DNA of 36,512 bases from an uncultured Lentibacter sp. (GTDB taxonomy: Bacteria; Pseudomonadota; Alphaproteobacteria; Rhodobacterales; Rhodobacteraceae), in the NCBI RefSeq assembly GCF_937123735.1, contig NZ_CAKZKL010000035.1, positions 1 through 36,512 of the forward strand, given 5' to 3'. How positions within the stretch are numbered: the first letter of the stretch is position 1; every line of letters begins with the position of its first letter. This document shows positions 1 to 7,455 of this stretch, one piece after another. Position numbers and translations under genes: made by a program. The notes below the pieces were generated by a model, which was not told where the DNA came from, did not search any database, and saw only the letters and a list, made by a program, of their open reading frames with translations.

Positions 1-27
1 AGGGCTGCCCGAAGGGGCAGCCCTTTT
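1..27 (+). terminator. Intrinsic terminator of an upstream gene
   Basis: A perfect 10-bp stem (AGGGCTGCCC at 1-10 with GGGCAGCCCT at 15-24) encloses a GAAG tetraloop and is followed by a short T run. It should end transcription of whatever gene lies to the left. In alphaproteobacteria this is often an elongation-factor gene, but that gene is outside the window. Confidence 0.85.
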
Positions 28-37
28 GCGCACGGTG

Positions 38-102
38 GTAGGGTGCGCATTGACTGCGCACCTTCCGGCACAGTGACGGTGCGCAGAAACTGCGCACCCT
101 AC
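38..102. repeat. Head-to-head pair of 25-bp palindromic repeats (R1, R2)
   Basis: Two copies of the window's short palindromic repeat lie in opposite orientation at 38-62 (minus) and 78-102 (plus), 15 bp apart. Each has 8-bp arms of the type GGTGCGCA/TGCGCACC around a short variable loop, with a CTAC tail on one side that fixes its orientation. The whole unit is a larger imperfect palindrome, like a BIME. It sits between the upstream terminator and the rpsJ promoter. Confidence 0.85.
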
Positions 103-161
103 AGGTTGGGTGGGGTGTTTGGCGCTTGTGAGCGGGTCTGGCGAGAATTCCAAATTTCCAC

Positions 162-190
162 TTGCCACACCTTGCTGGCTCTAGTATCTC
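162..190 (+). promoter_or_regulatory. Candidate housekeeping promoter of the S10 block
   Basis: TTGCCA (162-167) and TATCTC (185-190) are separated by 17 bp, a good spacing for a sigma-70-type promoter. It lies 134 bp upstream of rpsJ, downstream of the palindromic repeats and upstream of a leader hairpin. The -10 match is only moderate. Confidence 0.5.
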
Positions 191-218
191 GCCCCAAGTT
201 CGCTGGGCAAACAGCGTG

Positions 219-241
219 AAGCGGGATTCGGTCCCGCTTTT
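219..241 (+). promoter_or_regulatory. Leader hairpin with terminator-like form upstream of rpsJ
   Basis: AAGCGGGA (219-226) pairs perfectly with TCCCGCTT (232-239) around the loop TTCGG, and the stem runs into a TTTTC tract. It lies about 30 bases after the candidate -10 box, inside the expected 5' leader, so it could act as an attenuator of the S10 block. It could also be the end of a short upstream transcript. In E. coli the S10 operon is controlled in its leader by L4; whether anything similar happens here is inference. Confidence 0.5.
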
Positions 242-324
242 CATATTTGTCTGGGGTTCGACGAGGGCAGGGGGAATGAGCTTCCTGTCGTCCTATCAAC
301 TCTAAGCCTGAAAGGGCGAATGAT

Positions 325-633
325 ATGCAAAGCCAAAATATCCGTATCCGGCTCAAGGCATTCGACTATCGTGTTCTGGACGCCAGCACACAAGAGATCG
401 TCGCAACTGCCAAGCGCACCGGTGCGCAGGTGCGCGGGCCCATCCCGCTGCCAAACAAGATCGAAAAATTCACTGTTCTGCGTGGCCCACACGTGAACAA
501 GAAATCACGCGATCAGTTCGAGATCCGCACGCACAAGCGCCTTCTCGACATCGTTGACCCGACACCCCAGACCGTGGACGCGCTCATGAAGCTCGACCTG
601 GCGGCCGGTGTTGACGTCCAGATTTCGGTTTAA
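325..633 (+). CDS. rpsJ: 30S ribosomal protein S10
   Basis: S10 is a component of the 30S head and, as NusE, a partner of NusB in transcription antitermination. The 102-residue product has the family's length and shows the conserved segments [10 protein letters not shown] near the N-terminus and [12 protein letters not shown] near residues 70-80. An AAAGGG ribosome binding site at 311-316 stands 8 bases before the ATG. It is the first gene of a block with rplC, rplD and rplW, and its TAA overlaps the ribosome binding site of rplC, consistent with coupled translation. Confidence 0.98.
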   Translation: MQSQNIRIRLKAFDYRVLDASTQEIVATAKRTGAQVRGPIPLPNKIEKFTVLRGPHVNKKSRDQFEIRTHKRLLDIVDPTPQTVDALMKLDLAAGVDVQISV

Positions 634-645
634 GGAGAGTATCAC

Positions 646-1386
646 ATGCGCTCCGGTGTAATCGCAAAGAAAGTGGGCATGACCCGCTTGTTCATGGAAG
701 ACGGCAAGCAGATTCCTGTGACCGTTCTTCAACTCGACGCGCTTCAGGTTGTTGACCAGCGCACAGAAGAGCGTGACGGCTACACAGCTGTTCAGCTCGG
801 TGCCGGCACAGCCAAAGCCAAACGCACATCCCAAGCGATGCGCGGCCACTTCGCCAAGGCCTCTGTTGCGCCCAAGCGCAAGGTTGCCGAGTTCCGCGTG
901 TCTGCCGAGAACCTCATCGCCATCGGCGAAGAGATTTCGGCCGAGCATTATGTGGAAGGCCAGAAGGTTGACGTTGCAGGCACATCTATCGGTAAAGGTT
1001 TTGCCGGTGCGATGAAGCGCCACAACTTCGGCGGCCTGCGCGCCTCGCACGGTGTGTCTATTTCACACCGCTCACACGGCTCTACAGGCCAGTGTCAGGA
1101 CCCCGGCAAAGTCTTCAAAGGTAAGAAGATGGCTGGCCATATGGGGGCTGTGCGCGTCACAACGCAGAATCTTGAAGTTGTCAAAACCGATGCAGGCCGT
1201 GGCCTCATCATGGTCAAAGGCGCTGTTCCCGGCTCCAAAGGCGGTTGGGTGACAATCAAGGACTCTGTCAAAAAGAAACTCCCTGAGAACGTGCCTTTCC
1301 CGGCGGCTCTCAAATCAGCGGCCAAAGCAGCGCCCGTAACCGAAGCTCCGGCTGAAGACGCGCCTGCGGAAGGTGGTGAAGCATGA
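646..1386 (+). CDS. rplC: 50S ribosomal protein L3
   Basis: L3 is an early 50S assembly protein whose loop reaches the peptidyl transferase centre. The product has 246 residues, longer than the roughly 210 of E. coli, because of an Ala/Pro/Glu-rich C-terminal tail (about the last 25 residues, ending APAEGGEA). The core loop [17 protein letters not shown] is conserved, including the Gln that PrmB methylates in E. coli. AAGGAG at 632-637 is the ribosome binding site. The stop overlaps the rplD start as ATGA. Confidence 0.98.
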   Translation: MRSGVIAKKVGMTRLFMEDGKQIPVTVLQLDALQVVDQRTEERDGYTAVQLGAGTAKAKRTSQAMRGHFAKASVAPKRKVAEFRVSAENLIAIGEEISAEHYVEGQKVDVAGTSIGKGFAGAMKRHNFGGLRASHGVSISHRSHGSTGQCQDPGKVFKGKKMAGHMGAVRVTTQNLEVVKTDAGRGLIMVKGAVPGSKGGWVTIKDSVKKKLPENVPFPAALKSAAKAAPVTEAPAEDAPAEGGEA

Positions 1387-2000
1387 AATTTGATGTAATC
1401 AAACTCGACGGCGGCAAAGCCGGCTCGGTTGAGCTGTCTGATGACCTCTTTGGTCTTGAGCCACGCGCCGACATTCTGCACCGTGTGGTGCGCTGGCAGC
1501 GTAACAACGCCCAAGCCGGCACGCACAAGGTGAAGACACGCTCCGAAGTGAGCTACTCCACGAAGAAGATCTACCGCCAAAAAGGCACAGGTGGCGCACG
1601 CCACGGTGCGCGCTCGGCGCCGATCTTCCGCGGGGGTGGTGTCTACAAGGGCCCGGTTGTGCGCGACCACGGCCACGACCTCACCAAGAAGTTCCGCAAA
1701 CTCGGCCTGCGCCACGCGCTCAGCGCCAAGATGAAAGCGGGCGAGCTTGTTGTGATCGAGACAGCGGATGCGGCTGGCAAAACGTCGGCTTTGGCCAAGC
1801 AGGTCAAAGATCTCGGCTGGAAGCGCGCGCTCGTCATCGACGGTGCGACCGTGAACGAAGCTTTCGCACAAGCCGCGCGCAACATTGAGGGTCTGGATGT
1901 CCTGCCGACAATGGGCGCAAACGTATACGATATCCTGCGCCGTGACACGCTCGTGATCACCAAAGCGGGCATCGAAGCACTGGAGGCTCGACTGAAATGA
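1383..2000 (+). CDS. rplD: 50S ribosomal protein L4
   Basis: L4 is a 50S protein of the exit tunnel; in E. coli it also represses its own S10 operon. The 205-residue product contains the tunnel-loop signature [20 protein letters not shown] (residues about 64-83) and the C-terminal globular part ending in a Lys/Arg-containing helix. Its ATG overlaps the rplC stop by four bases, and its own TGA overlaps the rplW start in the same way, so the three genes are probably translationally coupled. Confidence 0.98.
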   Translation: MKFDVIKLDGGKAGSVELSDDLFGLEPRADILHRVVRWQRNNAQAGTHKVKTRSEVSYSTKKIYRQKGTGGARHGARSAPIFRGGGVYKGPVVRDHGHDLTKKFRKLGLRHALSAKMKAGELVVIETADAAGKTSALAKQVKDLGWKRALVIDGATVNEAFAQAARNIEGLDVLPTMGANVYDILRRDTLVITKAGIEALEARLK

Positions 2001-2293
2001 GCGCGAAGCACGAACACTACGATGTGATCCGCAAGCCGATTATCACGGAAAAGGCAACCATGGCGTCAGAGAACGGCGCGGTTGTGTTTGAAGTGCATAT
2101 CGATGCGAACAAACCCCAGATCAAAGAAGCGGTTGAAACGCTCTTTGGTGTGAAGGTGAAAGCGGTCAACACGACAATCACCAAAGGCAAGGTAAAGCGC
2201 TTCCGCGGCCAGCTCGGCAAGCGGAAGGACGTGAAGAAAGCCTATGTGACGCTCGAAGAGGGCAACACGATTGATGTGAACACCGGTCTGTAA
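1997..2293 (+). CDS. rplW: 50S ribosomal protein L23
   Basis: L23 sits at the exit of the 50S tunnel, where it binds trigger factor and the signal recognition particle. The 98-residue product starts with the typical [18 protein letters not shown] and ends with the conserved [15 protein letters not shown]. It overlaps rplD by four bases. Unusually, rplB does not follow directly: a palindromic repeat starts 5 bp after the stop and a strong intrinsic terminator follows, so the S10 operon is broken here. Confidence 0.98.
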   Translation: MSAKHEHYDVIRKPIITEKATMASENGAVVFEVHIDANKPQIKEAVETLFGVKVKAVNTTITKGKVKRFRGQLGKRKDVKKAYVTLEEGNTIDVNTGL

Positions 2294-2298
2294 GGACT

Positions 2299-2323
2299 GG
2301 TGGTGGGTTCGCACCCACCCTAC
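2299..2323 (+). repeat. Variant 25-bp palindromic repeat (R11) after rplW
   Basis: This 25-bp element has the same outer shape (GGTG at the start, CACCCTAC at the end) as the other copies but a different stem (GTGGGT / ACCCAC, centred on TCGC). Both arms have changed together, so pairing is kept. It begins 5 bp after the rplW stop codon. Confidence 0.65.
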
Positions 2324-2332
2324 TAGAGATAG

Positions 2333-2367
2333 AAAAGCCCCTCGCCAGTTATGGCGGGGGGCTTTTT
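2333..2367 (+). terminator. Intrinsic terminator after rplW
   Basis: A 15-bp stem with one G-T wobble (AAAAGCCCCTCGCCA at 2333-2347 with its complement at 2352-2366) surrounds a GTTA loop and runs into a T tract. It separates rpsJ-rplC-rplD-rplW from the rest of the ribosomal cluster. Confidence 0.92.
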
Positions 2368-2432
2368 GTTTGGGATGGAATGGTTTAGGAGGTTTTTCGT
2401 CGAGTTTTCTTCAGAGTGCAGTGGGTTTCACT

Positions 2433-3092
2433 ATGTTCATTATAAAACCAAAATCAACTTGGTATCCAAAACATTACGATGACTTGAACAACGTGTGTAT
2501 TGCTGTTCCCAACGGGTCGGAGAGCAAACTGAATGCACTAGGCGTGACAACAGATACATCTCAGAAGCGATATGTAAGGCATCTATCTTCCGCTGCTTCC
2601 AAGTATAGGTTGGCCAAATACTGTGAAGGTTTCCGAGATGCTCTACCTGACTTTGACGGGGATACCGAGCCGAGCCAAGAACTCATCAACGGTTATTCAG
2701 CGCAGCTGATTGTAATGTTGGCGTTTGTGGCGCTTGAGAGCCATCTGAGGATGCGGGACACAAGTTGGCAAGATTTTGATTTCTCCAGTCATCAAACCCA
2801 CACAGTGAAGCTCGCTGAACTTGCGCGAAAAAGCCTCTCAGATGAAGCCTTATGCGCCTTACAAAGGGCTATGGATAATGCCAACCTACGGAGAAGATTA
2901 CAGCGCTTCCGAGAGGGAGATAACAATGAGGCTTTGGCGGTGATGTCTGCAGTCAGAAACGCTTTTGCGCACGGCAAGATGGGCGTTAAATTCTCTGTTG
3001 ATCTCTCCTCCGCAAAAGCAATACGGGACGCGCTGCTTGACTTGATTGTAGCTGATTGTGAGCAAATGATTGCTTTCTTATCCGAGGAGTGA
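2433..3092 (+). CDS. Orphan protein with HEPN-like R-x4-H motif
   Basis: I do not recognise this 219-residue protein as a named family. Near the C-terminus it carries SAVRNAFAHGKMG, an R-N-x3-H motif (Arg175, His180) of the kind found in HEPN-fold ribonucleases. The surrounding sequence is mostly helix-prone, which fits HEPN. No signal peptide or membrane segment is evident. The gene is visibly richer in A+T than the ribosomal genes on either side and uses codons rare in them (AGA, AGG, TTA, ATA), so it is probably acquired. No MNT-type or other small antitoxin gene is next to it. The start is uncertain: GTG at 2421 is possible, and a TTG at 2370 would begin next to the terminator T tract. 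RNase activity is inference from the motif. Confidence 0.75.
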   Translation: MFIIKPKSTWYPKHYDDLNNVCIAVPNGSESKLNALGVTTDTSQKRYVRHLSSAASKYRLAKYCEGFRDALPDFDGDTEPSQELINGYSAQLIVMLAFVALESHLRMRDTSWQDFDFSSHQTHTVKLAELARKSLSDEALCALQRAMDNANLRRRLQRFREGDNNEALAVMSAVRNAFAHGKMGVKFSVDLSSAKAIRDALLDLIVADCEQMIAFLSEE

Positions 3093-3141
3093 TCGCTCAA
3101 TCAGTGTAATCTCTAGCCCGGAATCAAGGCCGCAGGCCGCC

Positions 3142-3275
3142 GGGCATCGACGGGCCGCCCGCCGGCGCGTCGATTTGGTGAGGTTGGGTGCGACGAGTAG
3201 AGGGCAGATGGACTTGGCTGGGATAAAGTGCTTCTAACTGGTGTTGGTACGACGCGCCGCGGCCCGTCGAAGCCC
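3142..3275. repeat. MITE-like element with 17-bp terminal inverted repeats (copy A)
   Basis: GGGCATCGACGGGCCGC (3142-3158) and GCGGCCCGTCGAAGCCC (3259-3275) are inverted repeats matching at 16 of 17 positions, with about 100 bp between them. Parts of the interior recur at 6347-6452: a GGGCCGCCC...CGGCGCG...CGATT segment, and a GATAAAG...GGTGTTGGT...GCGGCC segment. In both places a 25-bp palindrome follows downstream. There is no coding potential. It could be a MITE, a composite intergenic repeat, or the remains of a structured RNA. Confidence 0.6.
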
Positions 3276-3292
3276 GTCTTGCGTGGGCGCGT

Positions 3293-3317
3293 GGTGCGCA
3301 GGGACTGCGCACCCTAC
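3293..3317 (+). repeat. 25-bp palindromic repeat (R3)
   Basis: This copy has arms GGTGCGCA and TGCGCACC around the loop GGGAC, with the CTAC tail on the right. It lies 200 bp after the HEPN-like gene and just downstream of the MITE-like element. Together with that element it fills most of the 450 bp between the HEPN-like gene and rplB. Confidence 0.85.
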
Positions 3318-3369
3318 GGGGTGGGGCGGGGCCTGTGTGGCAAAGCCCAATAAATTAACCCCCGCCCTA

Positions 3370-3398
3370 TAGACACCCCGCGTGTTCCCCACTATACG
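3370..3398 (+). promoter_or_regulatory. Candidate promoter of the rplB block
   Basis: TAGACA (3370-3375) and TATACG (3393-3398) are separated by 17 bp. The -35 box matches TTGACA at 5 of 6 positions, and the same TATACG -10 box occurs before rpmC and rplO. It would give a leader of about 140 nt before rplB and restore expression after the rplW terminator. Confidence 0.6.
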
Positions 3399-3411
3399 AG
3401 CCAAATCGCGT

Positions 3412-3482
3412 GGCCTCAGATTCGTCTGGGGCCCGTTCACTTTTTCGCTGGGGACCCTCGGGGCCCTAAAAGACCGAGAGGG
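3412..3482 (+). promoter_or_regulatory. Structured 5' leader of the rplB block
   Basis: Two hairpins lie in the expected leader. GGCCTCAGA (3412-3420) pairs with TCTGGGGCC (3425-3433) around a TTCG tetraloop with one G-T wobble. CCCTCGG (3455-3461) pairs with CCGAGAGGG (3474-3482) with a 2-nt bulge. A short GGG/CCC pairing may follow before the start codon. Control by a ribosomal protein is possible but unproven. Confidence 0.4.
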
Positions 3483-3542
3483 AAACCCCCTTTCGAAACA
3501 TAGCGGGGGAAACCTCGCGTTGCTAAACGGAAGACAGAAAGC

Positions 3543-4385
3543 ATGGCACTTAAGTCGTATAAGCCGACGACGCCTGGCCAACGTGGGTTGGTGCTGATTG
3601 ACCGTTCGGAGCTCTGGAAAGGACGCCCCGTCAAAGCCCTCACCGAGGGTCTGACGAAATCGGGCGGCCGGAACAACACCGGACGTATTACATCACGTCG
3701 TCGTGGTGGTGGGGCAAAACGCCTTTACCGCATCGTAGATTTCAAGCGGAACAAATTCGATATCGCTGCAACGGTTGAACGGATCGAATATGACCCGAAC
3801 CGCACAGCCTTTATCGCTCTCGTGAAATATGAAGACGGTGAGCAGGCCTATGTGCTTGCGCCTCAGCGTCTGGCGGTCGGTGACCAGATCATCGCCTCTG
3901 CAAAAGCAGACATCAAGCCAGGCAATGCGATGCCCTTCTCGGGCATGCCGATCGGCACGATTGTTCACAACATCGAAATGAAGCCAGGCAAGGGCGGGCA
4001 GATTGCACGCGCCGCCGGCACATATGCACAGTTTGTTGGCCGCGATGGTGGCTATGCCCAGATCCGTCTGAGCAGCGGCGAGCTGCGCATGGTGCGTCAG
4101 GAGTGCATGGCAACCGTCGGTGCGGTGTCCAACCCTGACAACTCAAACCAGAACTTCGGTAAAGCCGGCCGTATGCGCCACAAAGGCAAGCGTCCGAGCG
4201 TTCGCGGTGTTGTTATGAACCCGATCGATCACCCACATGGTGGTGGTGAAGGCCGCACATCAGGGGGCCGTCATCCGGTGACACCTTGGGGCAAGCCAAC
4301 GAAGGGTGCGCGCACTCGTAACAAGAACAAAGCGTCAAGCAAGCTTATTATCCGCTCGCGTCACGCCAAGAAGAAGGGGCGCTAA
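3543..4385 (+). CDS. rplB: 50S ribosomal protein L2
   Basis: L2 is a core 50S protein needed for subunit joining and peptidyl transferase function. The 280-residue product has the RNA-binding N-terminal region with [18 protein letters not shown] (residues about 40-57) and the C-terminal signature [17 protein letters not shown], which holds the conserved functional His. A weak GGAAG ribosome binding site precedes the ATG. In most bacteria rplB directly follows rplW; here about 1.25 kb with a foreign gene, repeats and a new promoter intervene. Confidence 0.98.
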   Translation: MALKSYKPTTPGQRGLVLIDRSELWKGRPVKALTEGLTKSGGRNNTGRITSRRRGGGAKRLYRIVDFKRNKFDIAATVERIEYDPNRTAFIALVKYEDGEQAYVLAPQRLAVGDQIIASAKADIKPGNAMPFSGMPIGTIVHNIEMKPGKGGQIARAAGTYAQFVGRDGGYAQIRLSSGELRMVRQECMATVGAVSNPDNSNQNFGKAGRMRHKGKRPSVRGVVMNPIDHPHGGGEGRTSGGRHPVTPWGKPTKGARTRNKNKASSKLIIRSRHAKKKGR

Positions 4386-4388
4386 CAC

Positions 4389-4667
4389 ATGTCACGCTCT
4401 GTTTGGAAAGGCCCCTTTGTGGATGCTTATGTGCTTAAGAAAGCCGAAGCCTCCCGCGAGAGCGGCCGTAATGAAGTCATCAAGATCTGGTCGCGCCGCA
4501 GCACGATCCTGCCGCAGTTCGTGGGTCTCACGTTCGGCGTCTACAACGGCCAGAAGCACATTCCTGTAAACGTCACAGAAGACATGATCGGTCAGAAGTT
4601 CGGTGAGTATTCACCAACGCGCACCTATTATGGCCATGCTGCTGACAAAAAAGCGAAGCGGAAGTAA
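4389..4667 (+). CDS. rpsS: 30S ribosomal protein S19
   Basis: S19 forms a complex with S13 in the 30S head. The 92-residue product begins [19 protein letters not shown] and has the family core [11 protein letters not shown] followed by [16 protein letters not shown] and HKLGEF-type sequence (here [10 protein letters not shown]). It begins three bases after rplB and ends three bases before rplV, in the standard order. Confidence 0.98.
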   Translation: MSRSVWKGPFVDAYVLKKAEASRESGRNEVIKIWSRRSTILPQFVGLTFGVYNGQKHIPVNVTEDMIGQKFGEYSPTRTYYGHAADKKAKRK

Positions 4668-4670
4668 GCC

Positions 4671-5051
4671 ATGAGCAAGGATAAAAATCCCCGCCGCGTG
4701 GCCGACAACGAAGCAATGGCAAAACTGCGCATGCTTCGCACCAGCCCGCAAAAACTGAACCTCGTCGCCGCCATGATCCGCGGCAAGAAGGTGGACAAGG
4801 CCCTCGTGGACCTCACTTTCTCCAAGAAGCGGATCGCGGAAGACGTGAAGAAATGTCTTCAGTCGGCCATCGCCAATGCTGAAAACAACCACAACCTTGA
4901 TGTCGACGAGCTGATCGTGGCCGAGGCCTATGTGGGCAAGAACCTTGTGATGAAACGTGGTCGTCCACGGGCACGCGGGCGCTTTGGCAAGATCGTCAAG
5001 CCGTTCTCGGAGCTCACCATCAAGGTGCGTCAGGTAGAGGAGCAAGCATAA
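4671..5051 (+). CDS. rplV: 50S ribosomal protein L22
   Basis: L22 lines the exit tunnel of the 50S subunit. The 126-residue product contains [20 protein letters not shown] (residues about 19-38) and the C-terminal beta-hairpin region [18 protein letters not shown], whose tip reaches into the tunnel. The stop overlaps the rpsC start by one base (TAATG), so rpsC translation is probably coupled. Confidence 0.98.
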   Translation: MSKDKNPRRVADNEAMAKLRMLRTSPQKLNLVAAMIRGKKVDKALVDLTFSKKRIAEDVKKCLQSAIANAENNHNLDVDELIVAEAYVGKNLVMKRGRPRARGRFGKIVKPFSELTIKVRQVEEQA

Positions 5052-5758
5052 TGGGTAACAAGGTAAATCCGATTGGCATGCGCCTTCAGGTCAACCGCAC
5101 TTGGGACAGCCGCTGGTTTGCGAACACAAAGGACTTTGGTGACCTTCTTCTGGAAGACATCAAGATCCGCGAGTTCATCAACAAAGAGTGCAAGCAAGCG
5201 GGCATCGCCCGTGTGATCATCGAGCGTCCGCACAAGAAGTGCCGCGTCACGATCCACACGGCACGCCCCGGTGTGATCATCGGCAAGAAAGGCGCGGACA
5301 TCGAGACGCTCCGCAAAAAGATTGCCACGCTCACAAACAGCGAGCTGCACCTCAACATCGTTGAAGTGCGCAAGCCCGAGATGGACGCGGCTCTCGTTGC
5401 CGAGAGCATCGCCCAGCAGCTCGAGCGCCGTGTGTCTTTCCGCCGCGCCATGAAGCGCAGCGTTCAGAACGCCATGCGCATGGGTGCGCTTGGTATTCGT
5501 ATCAACGTGGCTGGCCGTTTGGGCGGCGCGGAAATCGCGCGGACCGAATGGTATCGCGAAGGGCGCGTTCCGCTTCACACCCTGCGTGCGGATATCGACT
5601 ATGCGCACGCCGAAGGTATGACCGCTTATGGCATCATCGGCATCAAGGTCTGGATCTTCAAAGGCGAGATCATGGAGCACGATCCACAGGCTCACGAGCG
5701 TCGCGCGCAACAATTCCAAGATGGCCCTGCACCTCGTGGTGCTGGCGGCCGTCGTTAA
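5051..5758 (+). CDS. rpsC: 30S ribosomal protein S3
   Basis: S3 binds the 30S head at the mRNA entry site and contributes to helicase activity. The 235-residue product starts [12 protein letters not shown] and has a type II KH domain with the loop [11 protein letters not shown] (around residues 76-86), then the C-terminal domain with [21 protein letters not shown] short Gly/Arg-rich tail (PRGAGGRR) closes it. It starts within the rplV stop codon. Confidence 0.98.
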   Translation: MGNKVNPIGMRLQVNRTWDSRWFANTKDFGDLLLEDIKIREFINKECKQAGIARVIIERPHKKCRVTIHTARPGVIIGKKGADIETLRKKIATLTNSELHLNIVEVRKPEMDAALVAESIAQQLERRVSFRRAMKRSVQNAMRMGALGIRINVAGRLGGAEIARTEWYREGRVPLHTLRADIDYAHAEGMTAYGIIGIKVWIFKGEIMEHDPQAHERRAQQFQDGPAPRGAGGRR

Positions 5759-5771
5759 GGGGGGCTGAGAT

Positions 5772-6185
5772 ATGCTTCAACCAAAGCGCACCAAATTCCG
5801 CAAGCAGCACAAAGGCCGCATCAAAGGCCTTGCGAAGGGCGGTTCTGATCTGAACTTCGGGACATACGGCTTGAAGGCTCTTGAGCCTGAGCGCGTCACG
5901 GCCCGCCAGATCGAAGCAGCCCGTCGTGCCATGACGCGTCATATGAAGCGTCAGGGCCGTGTCTGGATCCGCATCTTCCCGGATGTGCCTGTCACAGCCA
6001 AGCCCATCGAAGTGCGTATGGGTAAAGGTAAGGGCTCCGTGGACCGCTGGACAGCCAAGGTTAAGCCTGGCCGTGTGATGTTTGAAATCGACGGTGTCGA
6101 TGAGGACACAGCACGCGAAGCGCTGCGCCTTGCGGCGATGAAACTGCCGATCAAATCCCGCGTCGTTGTACGCGAAGATTGGTAA
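5772..6185 (+). CDS. rplP: 50S ribosomal protein L16
   Basis: L16 organises the A-site region of the 50S subunit. The 137-residue product begins [16 protein letters not shown] and contains the family signature [15 protein letters not shown] and [19 protein letters not shown]. In most bacteria rpmC and rpsQ follow directly. Here the block ends in an intrinsic terminator, and rpmC lies 2.6 kb downstream after an accessory island. Confidence 0.98.
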   Translation: MLQPKRTKFRKQHKGRIKGLAKGGSDLNFGTYGLKALEPERVTARQIEAARRAMTRHMKRQGRVWIRIFPDVPVTAKPIEVRMGKGKGSVDRWTAKVKPGRVMFEIDGVDEDTAREALRLAAMKLPIKSRVVVREDW

Positions 6186-6274
6186 GCACCTGCACTCCGC
6201 TTACGCGGATTGTCAGGCCAGCGCGGCATAGGCAAACCCAAAGGGTTTGTCCGGGCCGCCCCAAAGCCAAAAGA

Positions 6275-6304
6275 AACCCCCGCCTGATCAGGCGGGGGTT
6301 TTTT
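6275..6304 (+). terminator. Intrinsic terminator after rplP
   Basis: A long perfect stem (AACCCCCGCCTGA paired with its complement, 6275-6300, symmetrical about TGATCA) runs into a T6 tract. It closes the rplB-rplP block. The nearly symmetrical form could also stop minus-strand transcripts coming from the lipoprotein gene. Confidence 0.93.
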
Positions 6305-6313
6305 GGTTGGGGC

Positions 6314-6338
6314 GGTGCGCAGTGAATGCGCACCCTAC
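6314..6338 (+). repeat. 25-bp palindromic repeat (R4)
   Basis: This copy has arms GGTGCGCA and TGCGCACC around the loop GTGAA, with CTAC at the right end. It starts 10 bp after the rplP terminator. The copies at 6507 and 13154 are identical over all 25 bases, which points to recent or homogenised spread. Confidence 0.88.
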
Positions 6339-6346
6339 GAGGGCTT

Positions 6347-6452
6347 GGGCCGCCCCTCGGCGCGGCGATTGGCTGAGGCGAGCGCTGCAAATGGTTGTTG
6401 CAAGGATTTCGCCAAGATAAAGGAACGGGTGTTGGTTCGCCGCATTGCGGCC
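6347..6452. repeat. Decayed composite repeat (copy B)
   Basis: Two segments match the MITE-like element at 3142-3275 in the same order. One is GGGCCGCCC...CGGCGCG...CGATT at 6347-6370. The other is AAGATAAAG...GGTGTTGGTTCG...GCGGCC at 6413-6452. The terminal inverted repeat is poorly kept here. A 25-bp palindrome follows at 6507, as one follows copy A at 3293. No gene is visible between 6305 and 6534. Confidence 0.55.
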
Positions 6453-6506
6453 TGCTGATGTCCGGTTTGATCGCTGCGTTCTCGCGCGCGGTTGGGGCGA
6501 GCGATT

Positions 6507-6531
6507 GGTGCGCAGTGAATGCGCACCCTAC
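6507..6531 (+). repeat. 25-bp palindromic repeat (R5)
   Basis: This copy is identical to R4 and R7. Its right end is 3 bp from the stop codon of the minus-strand lipoprotein gene, so it would be transcribed as a hairpin at the end of that mRNA. Confidence 0.88.
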
Positions 6532-6534
6532 GGC

Positions 6535-7254
6535 TCAGAGCAGGGTGATGGCCGAGCGGGTTGAGAGCGACTGCTCTTCGAGCTGTTTGGCGGCGCCGAT
6601 GTGCCAGATCAGGCCAGATTGGCCTTTGGCCGCCGCGCGGCCCAGGTTGTCTGCCGCCGCGCGGGCCTTTTCGGCGCTGTTGGTCAGCGCGTGAGCGAGG
6701 GCTGCGCGGCTGTCGCGGATCTGGCTGATCCGGCTGTCATGCTCTGCCTGGGAAATGGTTCCGGCGGCGTGGCGCGCTTGCAGGGCCTTCAGCTCGGCAT
6801 CCTGACGTTGCAGGAGCGCGGGCAGGTTGTTTTGCAGCGTTTCGAGCTGTGTATCGGCGGCGCGCAACGCGCCGGCCATATCGTCCCGCGAGACCTTTTC
6901 CAGGCGTTGGGCGAGTTTGCGCTGGCCATGCGCCTGGCCCATGACGGCCCCCACAGTGCCACCTGTAACTGCGCCGGCCAGGCATCTTTGGGCGTTGCCT
7001 TTGGACACCAGCCCGAGGCCGCAGCCTACGGCCGCTCCGAGGGCCGCGCCACGCCCGGTGGATTCGCGCAGAAGGTCGTCGGCCATACGGTTCAGGCTGC
7101 GCGCCTGCTCTGTGAGCGCGCTATACTCGGTGGATGCGAAGGCGGTATCCAGCGGTGCTGTCTGGGCGCGCGTGGCGGTGTCGGGCGGGGTGGCGCAGCC
7201 GGCAAGGGCCGTGCAGGCCATCAGCGCCAGCAGGGCGGGTTGAACAGGTTTCAT
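6535..7254 (-). CDS. Glycine-zipper outer-membrane lipoprotein
   Basis: A predicted lipoprotein of 239 residues. The N-terminal signal ends in the lipobox LAGC with Cys20 as the lipidated residue. A Gly/Ala-rich stretch (about residues 70-110, GAALGAAVGCGLG and GAVTGGTVGAVMG) looks like a two-helix glycine-zipper membrane segment as in SlyB-type proteins. The remaining C-terminal part is a long Gln/Ala/Arg-rich region with coiled-coil character. The start chosen has GGAGG about 12 bases upstream and opens the signal peptide. The reading frame is open further upstream, but that extension lacks a signal and overlaps the next gene. It is convergent with rplP. Precise function unknown. Confidence 0.85.
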   Translation of the reverse strand: MKPVQPALLALMACTALAGCATPPDTATRAQTAPLDTAFASTEYSALTEQARSLNRMADDLLRESTGRGAALGAAVGCGLGLVSKGNAQRCLAGAVTGGTVGAVMGQAHGQRKLAQRLEKVSRDDMAGALRAADTQLETLQNNLPALLQRQDAELKALQARHAAGTISQAEHDSRISQIRDSRAALAHALTNSAEKARAAADNLGRAAAKGQSGLIWHIGAAKQLEEQSLSTRSAITLL

Positions 7255-7455
7255 GTGGGGTTTCTGCCTCCGATACTCGATGTGAGGGCAGTCATCCCAA
7301 AAGAATGTGGCAAAAATGGGGGGAAGGTTAACAAAGGTTAACCTTTCGGCGTGTTCTGGCGCATCTTGGCTTGGGGTGCGGGCAGGCGCAAAGCAGGCTG
7401 GCCAAAGCAGGCGGCGCGTTCTAGCATGGGGCATCACAGCGCAGAGGGGGGTTTT

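Noticed and set aside
2370..2432. TTG start of the HEPN-like gene
   Set aside because: It lies just after the rplW terminator T tract and has no ribosome binding site; an AGGAGG at 2387 is too far from any in-frame start to decide the issue.
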